From contig JALOLG010000092.1 in NCBI GenBank assembly GCA_025456105.1, positions 1 to 8,394 on the forward strand: a stretch of DNA of 8,394 nt. Direction: 5' to 3'. The notes beneath the pieces are model-generated. The model searched no databases. It saw only the letters and a list, made by a program, of their open reading frames with translations, and was not told where the DNA came from. Position 1 is the stretch's first letter. Each line of letters starts with the position of its first letter. This DNA is from Ilumatobacteraceae bacterium. Lineage in GTDB: Bacteria > Actinomycetota > Acidimicrobiia > Acidimicrobiales > Ilumatobacteraceae. A program made the position numbers and the translations under genes. Shown piece after piece: positions 1-5,318 of this stretch.

Positions 1-1420
1 CCGAGCGGTCGTGTACCACACGCAGGTCGGCGTCGACGGTGGTCCCGGCCAGCTCGTCGTGGATGCCGGCGAGCAGCTCCTCCGACGGCGGCTGGTCGCC
101 GTCGGTGACGACCAGCACCGGGTGCACGAGCCCCCCGTCGGACGCCGCGAGCCGACCCGTCGCTCGCAGGATCGCCGGCGCGTCGATCGCGGTGTCGAGG
201 TGCACGACCACGCTGCGGCCGAGGCGAGACGTGTCGATCTCGGGCTTCGGGATCCGTGAGCCGTAGCGCTCGGCCGAGACCGAGGCGAGGATCAGGGTCA
301 CGACGATCACGAACATGACGGCGTTCACCGTCGACGTCGAGAACAGGCCGACCTCGAGGCCGACGGCCGTCGCCGCCAGCGTGGCGGCCGCCTGCGCCAC
401 CGACAAGCCGAACATCGCGCCCACCTCGTCCCACGTGAACCGGAACAGCGGCCGGCACAGCACGGCGCCGACGAGCTTGCCGCCGGCGCACGCGGCCACG
501 AACACGGCGGCCAGCGCGATCGTCGACGGCTGGACGAGCACGGCCGGGTCGATGACGGTGCCGACCGAGACGAGGAACATCGGGATCAGCAGCGCCGATC
601 CGAAGAACTCGATGCGCTCCATGAACTCGCCACCGTTCGGGGCGAAGCGGTTGAGTCCGAGCCCGGCGAAGAACGTCCCGACGATCGCCTCGACGCCCAC
701 CATCTCGCTCAGCACCGCAGCCGACAGCAGCGCGCCGAGCATGAACACGTAGCGCATCGTGCGCGGCCGACCGATGCCGGGGAAGTACCAGGCAGCGAGT
801 CGGGGGAGCAGCACGAAGCACCACGCCGCCACGATCACCAACCCGAGCGAGACCTGGGCGATCAGCTCGACGCCCCCCGCCGACCCCGACGCCCACCCGG
901 CGACGATCGCCAGCACGATGAGCGCGAGCGTGTCGGCGATCGGCGATGCCGCCACGGCGACCGCGACGGCGCGGTTGGCGCCCAGCCCCTTGTCGCGCAG
1001 GATCGGGTAGACGACCAGCGTGTACGAGGCCCACAGCGACCCGAGCAGGATCGACGACGCGATCGAGTAGTCGACCAGCAGACCCCCCAGGAAGCCGAAC
1101 GTCAGCGGGATCGAGAACGTGAGCAGCGCATAGATGATCGCCTGGTTGCGGTACTTCGCGAAGACGCCGAGGTCGAGCTCGAGCCCGGCGACGAAGAGCA
1201 GGTAGAGCAGGCCGATGTGGCCCAGGTCGCTCAGGATCCCGCTGGTGTCGCTCACGATGCCGAGCACGTTCGGTCCGAGGATGCAGCCGCCCACCAGCAG
1301 GCCGACCATGCCGGGGATCCGGATCCGCTCCATCAGCACCGGCCCGGCGATGATCACCAGCACCACGAGCAGGAGCTCCCAGGCGGTCCCCTCCGGGCGA
1401 GAGATGTTCAGCAGGTCCAC
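1..1420 (-). CDS. CPA2-family cation:proton antiporter with C-terminal USP-like domain (3' end outside the window)
   Basis: Integral membrane protein expected to exchange a monovalent cation (Na+ or K+) for protons across the cytoplasmic membrane. 473 codons are visible and no stop is reached. Residues 15 to about 383 form about 12-13 hydrophobic helices matching the Na_H_Exchanger domain: a conserved IPGMVGLLVGG stretch at 35-45, GPNVLG at 49-54, and a LLFVAGLELDL segment at 74-84. The ion-binding helix reads SPIADTLAL, with D163 as the only acidic residue, and K315 fits the conserved basic residue of a late helix. From about 400 a soluble domain begins (SVVVHLDTA, then LVHPVLVVTDGD) that resembles the universal-stress-protein domain fused to many bacterial KefB-like antiporters; it is cut by the window edge. 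The GTG start at 1420 is preceded by GAGGGAG at 1431-1425 with a 4-nt spacer. It lies 24 nt after the solute-binding lipoprotein gene, so cotranscription is likely. Family call firm; transported ion unknown. Confidence 0.9.
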   Translation of the reverse strand, partial: MDLLNISRPEGTAWELLLVVLVIIAGPVLMERIRIPGMVGLLVGGCILGPNVLGIVSDTSGILSDLGHIGLLYLLFVAGLELDLGVFAKYRNQAIIYALLTFSIPLTFGFLGGLLVDYSIASSILLGSLWASYTLVVYPILRDKGLGANRAVAVAVAASPIADTLALIVLAIVAGWASGSAGGVELIAQVSLGLVIVAAWCFVLLPRLAAWYFPGIGRPRTMRYVFMLGALLSAAVLSEMVGVEAIVGTFFAGLGLNRFAPNGGEFMERIEFFGSALLIPMFLVSVGTVIDPAVLVQPSTIALAAVFVAACAGGKLVGAVLCRPLFRFTWDEVGAMFGLSVAQAAATLAATAVGLEVGLFSTSTVNAVMFVIVVTLILASVSAERYGSRIPKPEIDTSRLGRSVVVHLDTAIDAPAILRATGRLAASDGGLVHPVLVVTDGDQPPSEELLAGIHDELAGTTVDADLRVVHDRS

Positions 1421-1444
1421 GGTGCTCCCTCGGAGTGATGGCGC

Positions 1445-2206
1445 TCAGCCACGGAACCGGATCACGGGCAGGTCGTCGGGGTTCTTCTCGAAGACGGGAT
1501 CGAGCCAGGTCGACGCGAAGTCGTCGAGGCTGCCGTCGGACCGCAGGGCGCGGATCGCGGCGTCGACGGCCTCGGCGTTGAGCCGGGCTGCGTCGGTGTC
1601 GCGGGCCACCACCACGCCGAAGCGCTCCTCGGTGTTGAAGCGCGCCGAGGTGGTGACGTCGGCGTCCTCGTGGGTGAGCACCAGGGCGGCCGACAGGTCG
1701 AGCAGCGCGGCGTCGACGATGCCGCCGCGCACCTCCTCGATCGCCATCGCGCCGTCCGCGGCGAGCACGACGGCGCCGTCGGGGCGGATCGTGTCCTCGA
1801 CGAACTCGAGGTGCGTCGATGCCGACTCGGCGGCCCACGACTGCTCGCGTGCGGTGAGCAGATCGGTGATGTCCTCGTGATCGCGCCGGGTGACCACGCC
1901 ACTGGCCGTCTCGTAGTACGGCGGCGAGAACGTGAGGTTGTCGCGCTCGCTGGTGATGCTCACCTGTGACAGCGCGAGGTCGGCGTCGCCGAGCCGGCCG
2001 GCGACGATGTCGGGGAACGACGTCTCGACCACCTCGAGCTCGAGTCCGTTCCAGAACCCCTCGGCCGGGAGGTCGGCGGCCACCGACAGGACGCCCTCGC
2101 GCTTGGGCGTGAACGACTGGCGGGCGACCTCGCTGGCCTCGTCGCACGCTGCGACGATCCCCGCCGCGACGGCCGCCACCACGAGCAGCCTGGCCCGACG
2201 GTTCAC
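1445..2206 (-). CDS. Short family-3 extracellular solute-binding lipoprotein (SBP_bac_3-like)
   Basis: 253-residue predicted lipoprotein. Residues 1-20 are a signal peptide (MNRRAR, then a hydrophobic run) ending in a lipobox IVAAC, with C21 as the lipidated cysteine, so the protein should be anchored outside the membrane. The rest follows the amino-acid-binding SBP_bac_3 fold: VLSVAADLP at 39-47, VVETSFPDIVAGRLGDADLAL at 59-79, SITSERD with R88 as the usual carboxylate-binding Arg, then a FSPPYYE motif, and GGIVDAALLD ending at D170, the position that binds the ligand amino group in HisJ-like proteins. The segment normally found between the first strand and the ETSF motif (the PFEF...GFDVDLA region) is missing, about 25 residues. 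No permease or ATPase lies nearby; the next gene is a cation antiporter 24 nt downstream. The GTG start at 2206 gives a good signal peptide and has no Shine-Dalgarno sequence. Role may be ligand sensing rather than uptake (inference). Confidence 0.85.
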   Translation of the reverse strand: MNRRARLLVVAAVAAGIVAACDEASEVARQSFTPKREGVLSVAADLPAEGFWNGLELEVVETSFPDIVAGRLGDADLALSQVSITSERDNLTFSPPYYETASGVVTRRDHEDITDLLTAREQSWAAESASTHLEFVEDTIRPDGAVVLAADGAMAIEEVRGGIVDAALLDLSAALVLTHEDADVTTSARFNTEERFGVVVARDTDAARLNAEAVDAAIRALRSDGSLDDFASTWLDPVFEKNPDDLPVIRFRG

Positions 2207-2211
2207 GGCCG

Positions 2212-2220
2212 CGCACAGTA
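2212..2220 (-). promoter_or_regulatory. Possible -10 element (GATACTGT) for a leaderless transcript of the solute-binding lipoprotein gene
   Basis: On the minus strand the sequence GATACTGT precedes the GTG start, with TACTGT (TANNNT type) ending 8 nt before it. No Shine-Dalgarno sequence is visible. This is the spacing expected if transcription begins at or next to the start codon. I see no convincing -35, and the gene could simply be read from the upstream SDR, whose stop is 39 nt away. Confidence 0.25.
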
Positions 2221-2245
2221 TCCGCGCCGCGTGAGGCGCCGGTGA

Positions 2246-2908
2246 TCAGGCGCCGAAGGCCGAGGACGCGACGTCGGTGTCGCCCGCGGCGATCGCGTCG
2301 ACGATGCGCCGGGCGACCGCGGCCGGGTCGAGACCCTGCGGGAGCCGCGGCGCCGTGCCGGCGATCGGCCGAGTGGCGAGGCCGGTCTCGGTGTGCGGTG
2401 GACGCACGTCGATCACGGCGACGCCCGATCGCCGCAGCTCGCGGCGCAGGGCCGTGGCCGCTGCGCTGAGCGCGGCCTTCGACGCCGAGTACGCCGTCAT
2501 CCCCGGCAGCGGGGTCTCGGCCACCACCGCCGACACGAGGGCGAGGAAGCCGCCGGTCTCGGCGAGCGCCGGAGCGACGCGGCGGGCGAGCCACAGCGGG
2601 CCGAGGACGTTGGTGAGGAACAGCTCCTCGATCACGACGTCGTCGGTGTCGACGAGGTCGCCGAACGCCACGATCCCGGCCACGTCGACGACGCCGTCGA
2701 GACGCCCGTGCGCGGCGCGGGCGTGCGCCACGATGAGGTCACCCGCGGCCGAGTCGCGGAGATCGGCGATGACGTCGCCGCTCGTGCGGCCGACGGTGAC
2801 GACGGTGGCGCCACGGGTGCGCAGCTCGTCGCACAGCGGTCGGCCGAGCCCGCCCGACGCGCCGACGACGGCGATCACGGCATCGCGGAGCTCGCGTGGT
2901 GCGGCCAT
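2246..2908 (-). CDS. Short-chain dehydrogenase/reductase (classical SDR, NAD(P)-dependent)
   Basis: 220-residue cytoplasmic oxidoreductase of the classical SDR family; substrate unknown. The Rossmann cofactor motif VGASGGLG is at 15-22, and an acidic DLRD (49-52) takes the place of the adenine-contacting segment. N100 in LTNVLGP is the conserved structural Asn. S126 in LVSAVV and Y140/K144 in YSASK complete the Ser-Tyr-Lys catalytic set. The usual NNAG motif is replaced by DVAG at 75-78, a moderate departure. An RPPHTETGL segment at 169-177 matches the post-catalytic PG..T region with a P in place of the usual G. I chose the ATG at 2908 because it gives a complete N-terminal Rossmann strand; the frame stays open upstream but that extension is low-complexity Arg/Pro sequence lying antisense or out of frame to the preceding gene. 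A GAGGG overlapping the upstream stop serves as ribosome binding site, and the 11-nt gap implies cotranscription with the TIGR03085 gene. Confidence 0.9.
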   Translation of the reverse strand: MAAPRELRDAVIAVVGASGGLGRPLCDELRTRGATVVTVGRTSGDVIADLRDSAAGDLIVAHARAAHGRLDGVVDVAGIVAFGDLVDTDDVVIEELFLTNVLGPLWLARRVAPALAETGGFLALVSAVVAETPLPGMTAYSASKAALSAAATALRRELRRSGVAVIDVRPPHTETGLATRPIAGTAPRLPQGLDPAAVARRIVDAIAAGDTDVASSAFGA

Positions 2909-2919
2909 GGGTGCCGCCC

Positions 2920-3567
2920 TCAGACCCCGAACGAGGCGGCGCGGACCATCGCGACCGCGTCGTCGGGGCCGTCGAGTCGCACCTCGGCTTGCTCCTGCCG
3001 CCCGTACAGGAACAGCACCAGCTCGCCCACCGGGCCGCGCAGCGTGACCGACGGCTCGGCCTCCTTCACGGTGATCGGGGCGAGCGGGGGATCGACCACG
3101 TCGGTGGGCTCGGCGACCAGTCCCGTCGGTGACTGCCGGGCGAGCAGCCGCGCCATCCGGGACAGCGCGCGATGGAGGTCGCGAACCAGTGGCTCGTCGA
3201 GGTCGCGGGGCACCCACCCGTCGGCGGCGCGGCGCACGTCCTCGTGGTGCACGAAGAACTCGATGGTGTTGACGGCCACGTCGACCGCGTCGACGCGGGT
3301 GGGGGAGAGCTTCGGCGGCCCCGAGCGGACGGAGTCGACCAGCTGGTCCCACGGCTGCGACGCCACCTTGGCCTGCACCGCCTCGGTGCGCCCGGCGAGC
3401 CGCTTCACGACGATGCCGGCGGCGGCGTCGGGGCGACGCTCGCGCACCACCAGGTGGGCGGCCAGGTCGCGGGTGGTCCAGTCGCCGCACAGGGTGGGAG
3501 CGTCGGGCCCCACCTCGAGCATCAGGTCGCAGAGCCGCTGGCGCTCGAGTCGAGCCGGGGTCGTCAT
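2920..3567 (-). CDS. TIGR03085-family metal-binding protein (MDMPI/DinB-like fold)
   Basis: 215-residue protein of the actinobacterial TIGR03085 family, related to the N-terminal domain of mycothiol-dependent maleylpyruvate isomerase. Its hallmarks are visible: an N-terminal helix with LERQRLCDLM, GPDAPTLCGDWTTRDLAAHL at 20-39, then VVRERRPDAA, and IEFFVHHEDVRR at 102-113. H38, E103 and H107 match the His / Glu-x3-His pattern that binds the divalent metal in the four-helix DinB-like fold. The C-terminal part (from about 165) is a small domain ending in LFLYGRQEQAEVRLDG, typical of the sterol-carrier-like lobe of these proteins. The reaction is unknown; the superfamily includes mycothiol-dependent transferases and isomerases. 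The ATG at 3567 lies 4 nt past the tetR stop, with no strong ribosome binding site, which suggests translational coupling to the regulator. Family assignment strong, function open. Confidence 0.9.
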   Translation of the reverse strand: MTTPARLERQRLCDLMLEVGPDAPTLCGDWTTRDLAAHLVVRERRPDAAAGIVVKRLAGRTEAVQAKVASQPWDQLVDSVRSGPPKLSPTRVDAVDVAVNTIEFFVHHEDVRRAADGWVPRDLDEPLVRDLHRALSRMARLLARQSPTGLVAEPTDVVDPPLAPITVKEAEPSVTLRGPVGELVLFLYGRQEQAEVRLDGPDDAVAMVRAASFGV

Positions 3568-3571
3568 GCGG

Positions 3572-4231
3572 TCACGGTACCCACGCCGCGAAGCGCGACG
3601 TCAGGTCGTGCGCGGCGGTCGGGAGGCCCTGCGCTGCGAGCCGCGCCCGCACCTCGCGCTCGAAGACCTCCCCGGCGTCGACCCAGTCGAGGTGGTGGTT
3701 GACCTCGAGGCTCGTGAGCCCGTGGAACGTGCCCCACAGCCCGACGAGATCGGAGTCGGCCGGTGGCGTGCCGACCGCCTCCGAGATGGTCGCGACCATC
3801 GGTCCGAACACGGCGACCTGGGCGTCGACGGTGGGCCCGCCGGGGGCGGCGGCGTAGCCGGGCAGCTGGTCGGTGAAGATCAGGTTGAACTCGCCGCGGT
3901 GGGTCAGTGCCCAGCGCCGGTAGGCGAGCGGCCCGACCAGCAGGCGATCGCCCACCGGTGCACGGGAGAAGGCGTCGAGCGCCTCGGCGACGGCGGCGGC
4001 GAGTGACGAGTAGCTGCGCAGCAGCAGCTCGGTGAACAGCGCGTCGAGCGACTCGAAGTACGTGTACAGCGACGCCGGGCTCATCCCCACGGCTCGGGCG
4101 ATGCCGCGCCACGACACGGCGCCGGCACCCCCCGCCTCGAGCTGGCGACGTGCTTCGTCGCAGATGTCGTCGACCAGGACGCGCCGCTGGCGCACCCGGC
4201 GCGGCTCGGCGGTGCGCAGCGACGGCTCCAT
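3572..4231 (-). CDS. TetR/AcrR-family transcriptional regulator with WHG-type C-terminal domain
   Basis: 219-residue ligand-responsive repressor, probably a dimer. The N-terminal DNA-binding domain reads through VSWRGIARAVGMSPASLYTYF at about residues 39-59, the standard TetR helix-turn-helix. The C-terminal ligand domain contains YRRWALTHRGEFNLIF and then LWGTFHGL, with W166, H170 and G171 giving the WHG signature (TetR_C_33 type). Two in-frame ATGs exist, at 4240 and 4231. I chose 4231: the ATG at 4240 overlaps the TAGGAT -10 hexamer at 4244-4239 and would have no room for a leader, while 4231 sits 7 nt after that hexamer. The gene is divergent to the epimerase gene and shares its intergenic region, which carries inverted repeats of the size TetR dimers bind. 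It is most likely autoregulatory and a repressor of the rightward genes (inference). The inducer cannot be read from sequence. Confidence 0.92.
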   Translation of the reverse strand: MEPSLRTAEPRRVRQRRVLVDDICDEARRQLEAGGAGAVSWRGIARAVGMSPASLYTYFESLDALFTELLLRSYSSLAAAVAEALDAFSRAPVGDRLLVGPLAYRRWALTHRGEFNLIFTDQLPGYAAAPGGPTVDAQVAVFGPMVATISEAVGTPPADSDLVGLWGTFHGLTSLEVNHHLDWVDAGEVFEREVRARLAAQGLPTAAHDLTSRFAAWVP

Positions 4232-4238
4232 GTGACGC

Positions 4239-4244
4239 ATCCTA
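4239..4244 (-). promoter_or_regulatory. tetR -10 element (TAGGAT), leaderless arrangement
   Basis: TAGGAT on the minus strand matches the actinobacterial TANNNT -10 consensus and ends 7 nt before the ATG at 4231, the spacing expected for a leaderless mRNA. An alternative reading is that AGGA within it acts as a Shine-Dalgarno with an 8-nt spacer. No good -35 is seen. The half-operator CCGAACA at 4247-4253 abuts it. Confidence 0.45.
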
Positions 4245-4246
4245 CA

Positions 4247-4253
4247 CCGAACA
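4247..4253. promoter_or_regulatory. Operator half-site (CCGAACA)
   Basis: Exact copy of the left arm of the perfect inverted repeat at 4300-4314, but its partner arm is degraded, with only a few matching positions after the centre. It lies 2 bp upstream of the tetR -10 hexamer, where a bound repressor would block tetR. A 7-bp match could be chance; position supports it. Confidence 0.35.
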
Positions 4254-4257
4254 TCGA

Positions 4258-4286
4258 TTGACGATCGAACGCTGTTCGGTCACACT
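4258..4286 (+). promoter_or_regulatory. Possible promoter of the epimerase operon (TTGACG - 17 nt - CACACT)
   Basis: TTGACG at 4258-4263 matches five of six bases of the -35 consensus. After 17 nt comes CACACT at 4281-4286, which matches only three of six -10 positions. Transcription would begin near 4293 and give a leader of about 55 nt carrying a strong ribosome binding site. The degenerate operator copy lies wholly in the spacer and the perfect copy just downstream of the predicted start, both classical repressing positions. Confidence 0.4.
4265..4279. promoter_or_regulatory. Degenerate TetR operator copy
   Basis: TCGAACGCTGTTCGG matches the perfect repeat at 4300-4314 at 12 of 15 positions. 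Its own arms CGAACG / TGTTCG pair with a single mismatch about a 1-bp centre. The centres of the two copies are 35 bp apart. It falls between the proposed -35 and -10 of the rightward promoter and upstream of the tetR -10. Confidence 0.5.
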
Positions 4287-4299
4287 GGGGTCAGACACA

Positions 4300-4314
4300 C
4301 CGAACAGTGTTCGG
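4300..4314. promoter_or_regulatory. Perfect inverted repeat, probable primary TetR operator
   Basis: CCGAACAGTGTTCGG is a perfect 7+1+7 palindrome in the region between the divergent tetR and epimerase genes. Length, symmetry and position fit a TetR-family dimer site. It lies downstream of the proposed rightward transcription start and upstream of the ribosome binding site. The binding protein is inferred to be the neighbouring TetR because TetR-family genes usually act on their divergent promoter. Confidence 0.65.
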
Positions 4315-4333
4315 CCAGTGGTGGGCGACGAGC

Positions 4334-4340
4334 GAGGAGG
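4334..4340 (+). promoter_or_regulatory. Strong ribosome binding site deciding the epimerase start
   Basis: GAGGAGG with an 8-nt spacer before the ATG at 4349. This selects that ATG over an in-frame GTG at 4307, which lies inside the perfect operator and has no ribosome binding site. Confidence 0.8.
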
Positions 4341-4348
4341 AGATCGAG

Positions 4349-5284
4349 ATGAGCGAGATCGCGAGCGGTCGACACGTCGTGACGGGGGCCGGCCCCGTCG
4401 GCCGGGCCGTCGTGGCCGAGCTGGTGGGGCGCGGCGTCCGCCCCGTCGTGGTGACCCGCGGCGGTGCGACGGTCGAGGGCGCCGACGCCGCGACGGCCGA
4501 CCTCGCCGACCCGAGCGCGGCTCGCCGGGTGCTCGGCGGCGCCGCCGTCGTGTACCAGTGCGCCCAGCCCGCGTACCACCGGTGGCCGCAGGAGTTCCCC
4601 GGTCTCCAGCGCTCGATCGTCGACGCGATCCGCGGCAGCGACGCGGTGCTCGTGGCGATCGAGAACCTCTACGGCTACGGGCCGGTCCGGGGTCCGATGA
4701 CCGAGGCCACCCCGCTCGCCGCCACCACCCGCAAGGGGCGGGTGCGGGCCGAGATGTGGCAGGCGCTGGCCGCGGTGCACGAGGCCGGTGACCTCCGCGT
4801 GACCGCCGCCCGTGCGAGCGACTTCTACGGCCCGGGAGTGGCCGACTCGATGATCGGCGAGCGCTTCCTCCGCGCGCTGCTGGCCGGCAAGCCGGTCGAG
4901 CTGCTCGGCGATCCGTCGAAGCTGCACACGATCACCTACGTGCCCGACATCGCGCGGGCCATGGTGACCCTCGGCGCCGAGGAGACCGCGTGGGGACGCC
5001 CGTGGCACGTGCCCAACGCGCCCACCGTCAGCAGCGAGGAGATCGTGAGGATCGCCGCCGCAGCCGCGGGTGTCGAGCCGCGGGTCCGACGGGTCGCGCG
5101 GTGGCAGCTGCGTGCGCTCGGCGTGTTCGTGAAGCCGATCGCGGAGACGTACGAGATGGTCTACGAGTTCGAGGAGGACTTCGTCGTCGACCACTCGGCC
5201 TACGCGGAGCGCTTCGGCGATCACTCGACGGCGCTGGCCGTCGGGTTCGAGGTCACCGTGGAGGCCTTCCGCCGACACGGCTAG
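4349..5284 (+). CDS. NAD-dependent epimerase/dehydratase-family protein (extended/atypical SDR)
   Basis: 311-residue cytoplasmic oxidoreductase or epimerase-like protein. The N-terminal Rossmann motif VTGAGPVG is at 11-18, R37 follows the second strand, and the acidic DLAD is at 51-54. Instead of a plain YxxxK site it carries ENLYGYGPV at 105-113 and then KGRVRAEM from K129, a layout seen in atypical extended SDRs where the active-site Tyr/Lys spacing is altered. ARASDFYGPG (154-163) and the TYVPDIARAM segment (196-205) are standard extended-SDR C-terminal substrate-domain motifs. Residues 255-311 form an alpha-helical tail ending in VEAFRRHG. Substrate is not predictable; such proteins act on nucleotide sugars, flavonoid-like alcohols or other carbonyls. 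The start is fixed by the strong upstream GAGGAGG. It is divergent from the tetR gene and probably under its control; the glucan phosphorylase gene starts 34 nt downstream. Confidence 0.9.
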   Translation: MSEIASGRHVVTGAGPVGRAVVAELVGRGVRPVVVTRGGATVEGADAATADLADPSAARRVLGGAAVVYQCAQPAYHRWPQEFPGLQRSIVDAIRGSDAVLVAIENLYGYGPVRGPMTEATPLAATTRKGRVRAEMWQALAAVHEAGDLRVTAARASDFYGPGVADSMIGERFLRALLAGKPVELLGDPSKLHTITYVPDIARAMVTLGAEETAWGRPWHVPNAPTVSSEEIVRIAAAAAGVEPRVRRVARWQLRALGVFVKPIAETYEMVYEFEEDFVVDHSAYAERFGDHSTALAVGFEVTVEAFRRHG

Positions 5285-5318
5285 CGTTCGGTTCCCCCGC
5301 ACCACCAGGAGACCCCCC

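Noticed and set aside
315..1010. Plus-strand frames rich in Ala, Ser and Thr at the left end
   Set aside because: They are the antisense of the antiporter's membrane helices and have no coherent motif.
2909..3490. Upstream in-frame extension of the SDR gene
   Set aside because: The extra residues are Arg/Pro/Gly-rich and lie out of frame over the TIGR03085 gene. The ATG at 2908 gives a normal SDR N-terminus.
2393..4006. Plus-strand open frame (537 codons) across the SDR, TIGR03085 and tetR genes
   Set aside because: Low-complexity Arg/Ser/Gly sequence antisense to three recognisable genes.
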